DNA from: Bradyrhizobium rifense
GTDB taxonomy: Bacteria; Pseudomonadota; Alphaproteobacteria; Rhizobiales; Xanthobacteraceae
Direction: 5' to 3'
DNA length: 46,932 nucleotides
Assembly: GCF_008123425.1 (NCBI RefSeq)
Contig: NZ_VSSS01000090.1
Coordinates: forward strand, 1-46,932
The stretch's first letter is position 1. Each line of letters opens with the position of its first letter. The translations under genes were made by a program, and so were the position numbers. Of the stretch, positions 39,425-46,716 are shown piece after piece. The notes beneath the pieces are model-generated. The model was not told the origin of the DNA. It made no database searches and was given only the letters and a program-made list of their open reading frames with translations.

Positions 39425-41521
39425 TTCGAGTTCGCCCGCTCGCTTGCGAACAATCTCCGTCACTTGCGCAGGCGTCAAGCGCTGGCCTTCGCCGATGAAG
39501 TCATAGAAAATGCTTTCTGACAGCCCGGAAACATCCCTCACTTCGAGCCCGAAATCCGTCACAAGATAAAGGGAGTGCTTCTCAAGCGCCGTCTTCACAT
39601 CGGCAACAGTGATCACAGGATGACCCCGATTGACGGCGATGGATAAAGCCTTCTCGGCGAGATCGATGAGAAATCTCGGACGCATCAACGACGCGCCAAT
39701 CATTACGTCAACAGCGGTGCGCTTGTCGTCCATGATGGGATTGATAGCGTTCCACGCCTCCTCCTCTTTCCCTTCGGGAACAGCTGCTATTACTCGCTGG
39801 TGGATCAAGTTGCTCAGTTGCTCGGCATCGGACCAATCGACCTTGATTGGATCGAACTTCCCTCGGTCTGCCGTATTCTCGACCAGCCGTTCATAAACAT
39901 CGCCGCGCAAAAACAGGAGATACTCGAATTCCAAGTCCTTCCTTGCGAGTTCGCGTTGGACCTTATTCATGACGTTGATCAGATGCTGCACCGTCTTAAT
40001 GTCATGCTCCTCGACCCGCGTTGCTGGCCACCCCTTGTCGACGTTGTCGAACAGGAGATTGATGGTTTTGTAACCATCGGCAAGTTGCGCCACCGAGTCT
40101 CTGAGCTTCGATATTTCATGCTCAAAGAGGACGTTCGTAATAGTTTCCTTAGCTGTACTAGCGTTCGGAGTGCCCTGTATGGTTTTGATTACGAGTTCTA
40201 CCGCCGTTTCTAACCGGGAAGTGAAATCACCATACACGTGCTCGCTTCCCATCTTGAAGCGCTGCTCGACACTCTCAATCAGCTTCAATTGGGTCAGATT
40301 GTATTTCGCCTTCGGAAGAAGCGCCTCCCGTAGCGAGTAAATGATTTCCATGTAGATGATGTATTGCCAAAACGCCTCTATGGAATGATCAAAAAATCCG
40401 GCTGCCTTTACGTCCACTAGGCTTTGCCGGAGTTCGGAAAGACGATGAGACACCGGCATAAGGGGAACAACGAGGTTACGCTTGTCGGCCTGCTTCTTTT
40501 CTAACGTCGCGTAGAAAATTGCAGTCTTACCGGACCCCTTTCTTCCTACGACAATCCCTCCCTTTGCACGAGATGCGGCAGTGAATTGTGCCGTGTGGAC
40601 AAAATACTGATCTAACCGTGTAGCTTCATGTTCGGCTGCCGACTTTCCTAGGTCCACCTGTTCAAGCAAAGTTGGGCTCCGCTTTCGTGGAGGCGGCTTG
40701 CTTCTTTGATTGAGGACGAGGGTCTGCTGACAGTATTCTTCTACTTCATTTGTGGTCTCTAGCTTGCCACGAGCGGTCGAAATGAACTCCCTGAAATCGA
40801 CAGGAGCCGGAACGTCGTTAAACTGAATAAGAAGCGCTTCGATGCCTAAGCCGTGAGCCATCCCTGCGAGTGTGGATGCAAGCAGATTGTGTTTTACATC
40901 GCCCTCGATGTTGGGTGCGATCAACGGCAGAATTAGTCCGGTCGATGCCGACACTTCCGCGAAGGCGTCGTTGATCGACATGAAATTAGTGTCAGTTGGA
41001 TCGAATTGACGCTGCTCAACCTTAGAGTTGGAAATTGCGGAGGAGATATACTCAATGAAGTTCGTTCGCTTGAATGCACCTAAGAAAAACAGCGGCTGAT
41101 TGTAATTTCTTGGCTTTGGGGCAATGGGCCGCCAATCATTTAGATCGATCTTCTCGATTTTTGCCGCGAGATCCTTGTAGTTTTGATACCTGATCTGACC
41201 GGTCGTCGCGAAGAGGCCAGTAAGGTCCACATTTTCCTTCGATCCCTTCAAGGTGAAGTCAACGGTTGGGACAACTGGCTTTCCCGATCCAACGCAATAC
41301 CCGATTTCATAATAGACGTTGAAATTGGGTATCGTTACGTCGGCAAGCAGGAAATCGCTCGTATCGATCTTTTCGCGAATGAGTTTGTCGAGCCTGTATC
41401 CGAACGTATTCAAGTGCGGCCAAGGCGTCACATGGATGCCCCGTACTTCGCGCACAGCTTCATCGGCTGTCGTCAAAATCGGTTCGGATGATGGATAGGC
41501 AAAGAACGCGCTCTTGGACAT
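39317..41521 (-). CDS. Putative defence protein: two NDT/TIR-like domains fused to a P-loop ATPase
   Basis: The 734-residue protein has three parts. Residues 1-130 resemble nucleoside-2-deoxyribosyltransferase/TIR-like domains: SDFLLADVTIPNFNVYYEIG with a candidate catalytic Glu72. Residues 140-250 look like a second, weaker copy (LFFLGAFKRTNFIEYISSAI; STGLILPLIAPN). Residues 318-730 are a P-loop NTPase with Walker A GRKGSGKT (326-333) and Walker B INLLFDNVDKGW (487-498), resembling proteins named P-loop ATPase Sll1717 family. This build, nucleotide-attacking effector plus signalling ATPase, suggests abortive-infection defence. The in-frame end is probably not native. Confidence 0.7.
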   Translation of the reverse strand: MSKSAFFAYPSSEPILTTADEAVREVRGIHVTPWPHLNTFGYRLDKLIREKIDTSDFLLADVTIPNFNVYYEIGYCVGSGKPVVPTVDFTLKGSKENVDLTGLFATTGQIRYQNYKDLAAKIEKIDLNDWRPIAPKPRNYNQPLFFLGAFKRTNFIEYISSAISNSKVEQRQFDPTDTNFMSINDAFAEVSASTGLILPLIAPNIEGDVKHNLLASTLAGMAHGLGIEALLIQFNDVPAPVDFREFISTARGKLETTNEVEEYCQQTLVLNQRSKPPPRKRSPTLLEQVDLGKSAAEHEATRLDQYFVHTAQFTAASRAKGGIVVGRKGSGKTAIFYATLEKKQADKRNLVVPLMPVSHRLSELRQSLVDVKAAGFFDHSIEAFWQYIIYMEIIYSLREALLPKAKYNLTQLKLIESVEQRFKMGSEHVYGDFTSRLETAVELVIKTIQGTPNASTAKETITNVLFEHEISKLRDSVAQLADGYKTINLLFDNVDKGWPATRVEEHDIKTVQHLINVMNKVQRELARKDLEFEYLLFLRGDVYERLVENTADRGKFDPIKVDWSDAEQLSNLIHQRVIAAVPEGKEEEAWNAINPIMDDKRTAVDVMIGASLMRPRFLIDLAEKALSIAVNRGHPVITVADVKTALEKHSLYLVTDFGLEVRDVSGLSESIFYDFIGEGQRLTPAQVTEIVRKRAGELEPHQMLICSCGTASSVFRMHVAGQFSSTTATMITSD

Positions 41522-41930
41522 GACAGGCTTTCAGCTACCGATAGTTGTAGCTTACACGCGCTAGGATGGTTGGGAAGAATGACGAGAGAACTTGTCCACG
41601 CGTTTGGCCAAGACTGTCAGCCAAGGGTGTGCCCCCTAAACGTGCGGCCCACTTGCTAGAAACCGAACGAGCTAGCGTGAGGACGAATGGCGTAATTTTT
41701 ACGGCCTCAGACGAATATTTACGCTTGGCATTTTTATCAGGGGTGCATGCTTGAAGAAGAACATCCATAAATAGAATAGCTAGTTATTACAGTGCCTTAA
41801 AGGCCGTCTCGTAATGGGAAACGCTTAGCCAAGCTTGTGGAAAACTCGGCAAGCTACCGATTGGAGCGGCCCAAGCACCAATACTATGACGTGGTGAGTT
41901 GCATTCCGTTGCAATGGGCGAGCTTGAGCG
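41522..41930. other. AT-rich intergenic region, 409 bases
   Basis: Probably contains the promoters of the leftward defence-like gene and the rightward AlpA/integrase pair, and possibly the integrase recognition sites. Two overlapping antisense ORFs of 77 and 62 codons are present, neither with protein-like composition or ribosome site. Confidence 0.5.
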
Positions 41931-42260
41931 ATGAAGGAACCGGGATCATCACTGCCCATCGGCTATAGCCGGTGCGTTCTCCACCGAGAAGAAGCGGCCG
42001 AATATGTTGGCGTCAGTCCACGCCTCTTTGATGTGATGGTCGCCGACGGCCGGATGCCGAGGGCCGTGCGACTTTCGGAGAGGCGCTACGGTTGGATACA
42101 GCGCGAGCTTGATGCGGCGGTTGCCACGTTGCCGCGTAAGGAAGACTTCGATGACCACACCAGTGGCATCCACGTGAGCGAAGCGGAAAGAAAGGCACTG
42201 GAGAAATTCGATGCAGCCCGTCAAGCCGCCAAGGCGGAAAAATCTCCTGCCGAACATTGA
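41931..42260 (+). CDS. AlpA-like excisionase/regulator
   Basis: The 109-residue protein has an N-terminal winged helix of the AlpA/MerR-like type: HREEAAEYVGVSPRLFDVMV, then ADGRMPRAVRLSERRYGWIQ with the RRYGW end typical of AlpA family. Its 3' end overlaps the integrase start by 50 bases. In P4-like elements such proteins promote excision or regulate the integrase. Confidence 0.8.
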   Translation: MKEPGSSLPIGYSRCVLHREEAAEYVGVSPRLFDVMVADGRMPRAVRLSERRYGWIQRELDAAVATLPRKEDFDDHTSGIHVSEAERKALEKFDAARQAAKAEKSPAEH

Positions 42261-43374
42261 CGCCGTCATTGACCGGCGGAAGGGGCAAGAGACCGTGCGG
42301 TACTACCACCGTATCGGTAAGGGAAAGCGCACGCCGCTGGTGGGGTTACCTTATAGTCCAGAGTTCTTGGCTTCGTATCAAGACGCGGTTGAAGGTCGAA
42401 CTGGCATCGCGATGCCAGCGCTAACGCGACGCAATACCGAGGTGCGGACGGTCTCGACGCTTATTGCGCACTATCGCGCCAACAACGAACAGTTCAAACG
42501 CAATCGGACTTACACAACACAGCGGGGGTATAGCTCACGTTTGCGCGCCATGAACCGGGATTACGGCGAGTGTCCGCTGATCGGTTTAACCCGCGAGCGT
42601 ATTCGAGATTTTCTCGACGACTTCGATGATCGACCCGGATCGGGGCTCGACACCCACAAGAAATTCAAAATCCTGATCAAGCACGCCAACGACATCGGAT
42701 GGATGAATACCGATCCGATGGTAGGGCTCAAGCGGCCAAAGGGTGGTTCGATCCGTCCATGGACCGAAGACGAGGTTGAGCAATTCAAGGCGCGATGGCC
42801 GCTCGGCAGCCGCCAACATTTGGCGTTCTGCTTGTTTGAATTTCTGGGACAGCGTCGCAGCGACGTTCATCGAATGTTGTGGAGCGATATCAATCCGCGC
42901 ACCGGTGGCATCAAGGTGGTCCAGCAAAAGACCGAGGCCAAACTAGAAATCCCAATCCACGAGGATTTGCTGTACGTGCTTGATGATGCTCACGCGCGGC
43001 GAGGCAGGGTGGTTGGCCTAAACGATCCGATCATTAGGACGGATGCAGGTGCTGGATTTACGGTCGCGGGGATTTCAGATTGGTTGCGAGATGCAATCAC
43101 GGCAGCGGGGCTGCCCCTAGATTGCAAGCCCCACGGGCTTCGTCACTTGGCGGGCGTCCGCTTGGCGGAAGCCCAGTGCTCAGATGAAGAAATGATGGCG
43201 GTGCTCGGCCATCGCTCAGCAACAAGCCTGCGCATCTACACCAAGGGTGCGGAACAGAGGCGGCTTGCCCGAAACGCCATCACCAAACTTGAACAGAACC
43301 GGCACAACGCTTCCCCAACACGCGGTTTTATATTTGGGGAATTGCCAAAAAAGGAAGGAAACACAGCCATGTAG
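42211..43374 (+). CDS. Tyrosine-type site-specific integrase
   Basis: A 387-residue phage-type integrase. The N-terminal part has a SAM-like core-binding domain (VSTLIAHYRANNEQFKRNRT; YSSRLRAMNRDYGECPLIGL). The catalytic domain shows the active residues: Arg in LGQRRSDVHRML, Lys in QQKTEAKLEIPI, HGLRHLAG, His in LGHRSATSL and Tyr in RIYTKGAEQRRLA. The gene ends 10 bases before tRNA-Glu, the integration target. It should catalyse integration and excision of the island. Confidence 0.95.
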   Translation: MQPVKPPRRKNLLPNIDAVIDRRKGQETVRYYHRIGKGKRTPLVGLPYSPEFLASYQDAVEGRTGIAMPALTRRNTEVRTVSTLIAHYRANNEQFKRNRTYTTQRGYSSRLRAMNRDYGECPLIGLTRERIRDFLDDFDDRPGSGLDTHKKFKILIKHANDIGWMNTDPMVGLKRPKGGSIRPWTEDEVEQFKARWPLGSRQHLAFCLFEFLGQRRSDVHRMLWSDINPRTGGIKVVQQKTEAKLEIPIHEDLLYVLDDAHARRGRVVGLNDPIIRTDAGAGFTVAGISDWLRDAITAAGLPLDCKPHGLRHLAGVRLAEAQCSDEEMMAVLGHRSATSLRIYTKGAEQRRLARNAITKLEQNRHNASPTRGFIFGELPKKEGNTAM

Positions 43375-43382
43375 GGAAGCTG

Positions 43383-43400
43383 GTGGCGCTCCCTAGCGGA
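43383..43400. repeat. attR, within the tRNA-Glu 3' end
   Basis: Exact 18-bp match to 25335-25352. The tRNA remains intact on this side. Confidence 0.88.
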
Positions 43401-43458
43401 ATCGAACCGCTCTCTCCACCGTGAAAGGGTGGCGTCCTAACCGATAGACGAAGGGAGC
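43384..43458 (-). tRNA. tRNA-Glu (anticodon UUC)
   Basis: On the minus strand the 75-base sequence begins GCTCCCTTCGTCTATCGG and ends AGGGAGCGCCA; acceptor arms pair over seven bases. The anticodon loop CTTTCAC (plus positions 43421-43427) gives anticodon TTC, flanked by CCACC/GGTGG. The T-loop GGTTCGATTCC is standard and CCA is encoded. It is the integration site of the island. Confidence 0.96.
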
Positions 43459-43685
43459 AAACGCAAGGCCAGACCGCATTCGCGACAGGCCCGCTGGCCG
43501 TCCGAATAGTGCCCGGCGGCTTGCAGCGGGCGAACGTATAGTGGCCTTTGGGCCGGTGGGCAAGCCGTTCCGGAACGCTCTTTTGGAACCGGTGGATAGC
43601 CGGCTCCGGTATCATTCGGGGGACGATTTCAACTGTTTCTTAGGGTTGCCTGGGCTAGCCCTGATACGGGAGAGATTTTTCGCCA

Positions 43686-43940
43686 ATGCCACAGCCCAAG
43701 AAGCGCGCAGCCCGCAAGCTGCTGTCGCAGCACGCCTGGATCACGCTCGAGGGCGGATTCGCGGCGCGGCATTGCCTGGTCCAGGACATCTCGTCCTCGG
43801 GCGCCAAGATCACGATGGACGAGGATGCGAGCCAGCTCCCGGGCGTGATCCGGATGGCGTTTGCGCGCGATGCCCGGACCGGGCGGAGCTGCCAGGTGGT
43901 CTGGCGCCGCGGCAAATCGGCCGGCATCAAGTTCCTCTGA
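43686..43940 (+). CDS. Short PilZ domain protein (84 aa)
   Basis: A PilZ domain alone: RAARKLLSQHAWITLEGGF, with the D/NxSxxG motif as QDISSSGAKITM and GKSAGIKFL at the end. The usual RxxxR is weak (KKRAARK), so c-di-GMP binding is uncertain. Such single-domain proteins are numerous in Bradyrhizobium. GGGAGAG stands before the ATG. Confidence 0.85.
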   Translation: MPQPKKRAARKLLSQHAWITLEGGFAARHCLVQDISSSGAKITMDEDASQLPGVIRMAFARDARTGRSCQVVWRRGKSAGIKFL

Positions 43941-43986
43941 CGGCCACCGGATAGCGCCTGGCCCGGGTCCGGGCTACAAGGCGTCG

Positions 43987-44232
43987 ATGCGCGCAACCAT
44001 CCTCGTCCTGATCTCTCTCGCGACCACCTCCGCAGCCGGGGCCGAGACCTTGCGCTTGCCGCCGAGCGAGCAGCCGCAGTCGGGCAAGGCCTTGCCGTTG
44101 AGGGGCGCCACCGGGTCTGCCAGGGCCAATGGCTGCGCCTCCTATGGCCGGGGCTTCACTTGGGTTGAGGCGACCGGGACCTGCGTGAAGATCGGCGGCT
44201 CGGTCAGGGTCGACGGCACGGTCGGGCGGTGA
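43987..44232 (+). CDS. Small exported protein with porin-like motif (81 aa)
   Basis: Signal peptide MRATILVLISLATTSAAGAE. The mature part contains CASYGRGFTWVEATGTCVKI followed by GGSVRVDG, which looks like the N-terminal signature of rhizobial Porin_2 proteins (C..YG.GF...PGT.TC.KIGG.VR) but ends before any barrel. Either a shortened porin or a distinct small family using the same disulfide loop. Confidence 0.75.
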   Translation: MRATILVLISLATTSAAGAETLRLPPSEQPQSGKALPLRGATGSARANGCASYGRGFTWVEATGTCVKIGGSVRVDGTVGR

Positions 44233-44239
44233 GAGGCGG

Positions 44240-44407
44240 ATGTCGCCGGACCTGTTGCGACTCGATCTCCTCGTCCCCGCGCTGATGTATTGCGCGCTGC
44301 TGTGGTGGGTCGGACGCGGGCTGTCCTGGACCGCAAGGCTCGCCACGGCGGTGGTCACGCTCGTGCTGATCGTCGGCGTTTTGCTGGTCGGGCGGGGCTG
44401 GCACTAG
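44240..44407 (+). CDS. Small two-span membrane protein (55 aa)
   Basis: A 55-codon ORF with two hydrophobic helices (LLVPALMYCALLWWVG and ATAVVTLVLIVGVLLVG) joined by a short basic loop RGLSWTARL. GAGAGG is seven bases before the ATG, and it follows the porin-motif gene by seven bases, so the pair is probably one operon. Function unknown. Confidence 0.65.
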   Translation: MSPDLLRLDLLVPALMYCALLWWVGRGLSWTARLATAVVTLVLIVGVLLVGRGWH

Positions 44408-44425
44408 GGCGCCCAAACAAAACGC

Positions 44426-44448
44426 GAAAACAACCCCATGCACAGTAG
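44426..44448. repeat. Dispersed 23-bp repeat, reverse copy of 100-122
   Basis: Begins GAAAACAACCCC and ends CACAGTAG; exact reverse complement of 100-122. It lies after a gene end in both places. Confidence 0.8.
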
Positions 44449-44522
44449 AACCGAGGCGCGGGCTGTTTGCGCGCTCGCAGCGATTTCGCGCGCGCTTACC
44501 ACATCTTAAGCCGCGTCAGCGG

Positions 44523-45161
44523 TCACGACATCGGCGGGGCCACGTGCTGGGCAAATCCGGGCCGCTTGCCGAGCTCGGCGAGCCACCGCGTCAGGTTCGG
44601 CTGCACCGGGCGGGTGATCCCCTCGACGCCCAGCCAGCGCCGCGCGTAGGCGCCAACAGCGATATCGGCGAGCGTGAACTGGTCGCCCTCCATGAACGGC
44701 CGCGTCGAGAGCAGCCGGTCGGCGATCGCCCAGACCTCGGCGGCCGCATCGGCATCCTTCTGCACCTGCACCATGTCGCGCTCGGCCGGCGCCGTGCGCA
44801 CGATGCCCCAGAACACCGGGCGGTCGACCGGCTGCACCATCGACAGCGTCCAGTCGAGCCAGCGGTCGACGCCGGCGCGCAGCTTTGGCGCCTCCGGATA
44901 GATCGGCGTGCCGCGCCCATGCGCCATGCAGAGATAGCGCATGATCGAATTGGATTCCCACAAGCTGAAGTCGCCCTCGACCAGTGTCGGGACGCGCGCA
45001 TTGGGGTTCATCGCGAGATAGTCGGCCTCGCGGGTCTTGCCGTGCTGCATGCCGGCGTCGATGCGCTCGTAGGGCAAAGCGAGCTCGGTCAGGCACCACA
45101 GCACCTTCTGCACGTTGACCGAATTGGCGCGGCCCCAGATCGTCAGCTTTTGGTCCGGCAT
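44523..45161 (-). CDS. Glutathione S-transferase
   Basis: A 212-residue cytosolic GST. The N-terminal thioredoxin-like domain has the active-site stretch TIWGRANSVNVQKVLWCLTE (catalytic Ser/Asn type), NPNARVPTLVEGD with the cis-Pro, and the glutathione contact ESNSIMRYL. The helical domain follows with FTLADIAVG. GGGAGGA precedes the start. Substrate unknown; detoxification is the general role. Confidence 0.93.
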   Translation of the reverse strand: MPDQKLTIWGRANSVNVQKVLWCLTELALPYERIDAGMQHGKTREADYLAMNPNARVPTLVEGDFSLWESNSIMRYLCMAHGRGTPIYPEAPKLRAGVDRWLDWTLSMVQPVDRPVFWGIVRTAPAERDMVQVQKDADAAAEVWAIADRLLSTRPFMEGDQFTLADIAVGAYARRWLGVEGITRPVQPNLTRWLAELGKRPGFAQHVAPPMS

Positions 45162-45189
45162 AAAATCCTCCCGCGCGTCTTTCGTTGTC

Positions 45190-45271
45190 GTAGCCCGGAT
45201 GGAGCGAAGCGCAATCCGGGGTGCTTCGGCTGCGGCCGGTCCCGGATTACGCTTCGCTCCATCCGGGCTAC
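45190..45271. repeat. REP-like palindromic element
   Basis: Arms of about 31 bases (starting GTAGCCCGGATGGAGCGAAG at 45190 and its complement ending at 45271) flank a 20-base loop. A partial copy, GCTCCATCCGGGCTAC, lies at 8896-8911 downstream of the cupin gene. This is a dispersed intergenic repeat. Confidence 0.8.
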
Positions 45272-45364
45272 AAGGCCACTGCGCGCGGGTGATAGCGGAA
45301 TTTTCGCCAGTGAGCGATGCGCGATTGCCGCGAGCCCCTCATGCAAAAAGCTTCGCCTGCATGC

Positions 45365-45389
45365 AAAAAGCCCCGCCCGAGGCGGAGCT
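45365..45389 (-). terminator. Rho-independent terminator of the micropeptide gene
   Basis: On the minus strand AGCTCCGC/GCGGGGCT stem with short loop followed by TTTTTGC. It lies 25 bases after the stop of the 26-residue ORF. Confidence 0.75.
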
Positions 45390-45413
45390 TTCATTGCAGA
45401 GTCGATCAGACGA

Positions 45414-45494
45414 TCAATGGCCGAAGAACAGCCACAGCAGAATGATCACCGGAATAGGCACGCCCAGCATCCACAGCAATAATCCTCGTCCCAT
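45414..45494 (-). CDS. Hydrophobic micropeptide (26 aa)
   Basis: MGRGLLLWMLGVPIPVIILL followed by WLFFGH: a single hydrophobic helix with a Pro-x-Pro kink. An excellent ribosome site (GGAGGAGG) precedes the ATG and a clear terminator follows the stop, so it forms a complete single-gene unit. I recall near-identical micropeptides in other Rhizobiales. Its role is unknown; membrane insertion is predicted. Confidence 0.75.
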   Translation of the reverse strand: MGRGLLLWMLGVPIPVIILLWLFFGH

Positions 45495-45566
45495 TGTTTC
45501 CTCCTCCAATCGCATTGTCGGGGAGTGAACGCGGGGTGCGAGGGCTTTGTTCCTATCGCGGGAGCC

Positions 45567-46019
45567 TTACCAGTGGCCGATATTCGGCATCGACGCCCAC
45601 GGCTCGGCCGGCGCCTTCGGCTCGCCCTTCTGCAGGATCTCGATCGAGTGCAGATCGGGCGAGCGGACGAAGGCCATGTTGCCGTCGCGCGGCGGCCGGT
45701 TGATGGTGACGCCGGCCTTTTGCAGCTGCGCGCAGGTGGCGTAGATGTCGTCGACCTCATAGGCGAGATGGCCGAAGAAGCGGTCCTCGCCATACTTCTC
45801 CTCGTCCCAATTCCAGGTGAGCTCGACCAGCGGCGCGCCGCGCGTCTTGGGCTGATCCTTCAGCGCATCGAGGTCGTCGGCCGAGCACAGGAACACGAGC
45901 GTAAAACGCCCCTTGTCGTTCTCGATGCGCCGCACCTCCTTCAGCCCCAGCGCATCCTGGTAAAACTTCAGCGCGACATCGAGATTGCGCACGCGCAGCA
46001 TGGTGTGGAGGTATCGCAT
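45567..46019 (-). CDS. gloA: Lactoylglutathione lyase (glyoxalase I)
   Basis: Glyoxalase I converts the methylglyoxal-glutathione hemithioacetal into S-lactoylglutathione. The 150-residue protein begins MRYLHTMLRVRNLDVALKFY, as in E. coli GloA, and has the four metal ligands H5, E66 (VELTWNWDEEKYG), H84 (FGHLAYEVDD) and E128 (HSIEILQKG). AAGGGAGC precedes the ATG at 46019; the ORF is open upstream but not protein-like. The nearby glutathione transferase fits a glutathione-based detoxification neighbourhood. Confidence 0.94.
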   Translation of the reverse strand: MRYLHTMLRVRNLDVALKFYQDALGLKEVRRIENDKGRFTLVFLCSADDLDALKDQPKTRGAPLVELTWNWDEEKYGEDRFFGHLAYEVDDIYATCAQLQKAGVTINRPPRDGNMAFVRSPDLHSIEILQKGEPKAPAEPWASMPNIGHW

Positions 46020-46207
46020 GGTTGTTGCTCCCTTGGACAATCGGAGGGTTTTGCTTTCGGCCGGGACGGCGGGGGAGAGATAGCAGGAAAGTGGGGGAAG
46101 GGGCAGGGGGCAGGGGCAAATGTGCGTGAGGGCACCAACTGCTTGACGCTTTATTTTGAACGGGCCCTCTATCCAGGCGAATTCTGTTGCTGGGATAGGA
46201 TTCTGAA

Positions 46208-46221
46208 GATAACTCAAGGTT
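46208..46221. promoter_or_regulatory. Short palindrome before the Mrr-like gene
   Basis: ACTCAA-gg-TTGAGT lies about 35 bases upstream of the start at 46255 and could be an operator. Confidence 0.35.
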
Positions 46222-46254
46222 GAGTAGTGAAACGCGTCCTACCGGTGCAACCGA

Positions 46255-46716
46255 ATGAACGATGGCCAATCTTTGGGAGAGGAATTCGAGGCGCTTGTTT
46301 ATCAAATTTACCAAGCGCTGGGTTATAAGCGGATTGCTCCGCTGGGCCGATCAGATCGCGGATACGACTTCAAGGTCACTTCTCCCGAGGGCAAACTAGT
46401 CATCGTCGATGTGAAGCTCTACCGCACACGGGTGATTTCCCGCGAACTAGTTGTCCGGGCAGCGATGGCACTGGAAAACCAGCGCCTGGCCGTGGCCGCT
46501 TCCGAGGCCGTTCTAGTGATTGGAAGCACGCTAAATATTCCGATTGTGAACACCGGCCGCACCATCGTTATAGACATGACGAAGCTACGCGAGATGGCCG
46601 CCAAGTTCCCTATGTTGGCAACGCATCTCGATTCGATCGCACGGCAAATATCGCCCATGCCGGTAGGTAATGACACTGATATCCTGGCTGCTCGGATATG
46701 CGGTCTGTCGCTCTGA
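46255..46716 (+). CDS. Mrr-like restriction-endonuclease domain protein
   Basis: The 153-residue protein has a PD-(D/E)XK core: GEEFEALVYQIYQALGYKRI (entry helix with Glu), GRSDRGYDFKVTSPEGK (catalytic Asp) and LVIVDVKLYRTRV (D-x-K). This resembles the Mrr/RecB-like domain used by DNA-cleaving defence proteins. GC content is lower than in the neighbouring genes, suggesting transfer. The C-terminal portion probably continues in a different frame at 46698, so the gene may be broken. Confidence 0.75.
   Translation: MNDGQSLGEEFEALVYQIYQALGYKRIAPLGRSDRGYDFKVTSPEGKLVIVDVKLYRTRVISRELVVRAAMALENQRLAVAASEAVLVIGSTLNIPIVNTGRTIVIDMTKLREMAAKFPMLATHLDSIARQISPMPVGNDTDILAARICGLSL

Larger units (their letters stand above)
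25335..43400 (+). mobile_element. Integrated genomic island in tRNA-Glu (about 18 kb)
   Basis: The 18-bp sequence GTGGCGCTCCCTAGCGGA, the 3' end of tRNA-Glu(UUC), is present at both ends (25335-25352 and 43383-43400). A tyrosine integrase and an AlpA-like gene lie at the tRNA end. Genes inside are mostly hypothetical, of lower GC than the flanks, and of phage, plasmid or defence type. The predicted excised circle is 18,048 bp. No conjugation or capsid genes were recognised, so it is an integrative element that is probably mobilised by others or degraded. Confidence 0.88.

Noticed and set aside
39415..39435. Programmed -1 ribosomal frameshift at the end of the ATPase gene
   Set aside because: No X-XXY-YYZ slippery heptamer or following stem is visible near the expected junction; a simple indel is more likely.
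41535..41768. Two antisense small ORFs (77 and 62 codons) before the AlpA-like gene
   Set aside because: Neither has a ribosome site or family-like sequence, and they overlap each other almost entirely.
25335..43400. Conjugative element or prophage
   Set aside because: No relaxase, type IV secretion, capsid, terminase or tail genes were recognised; only integrase, excisionase-like and cargo genes are seen.
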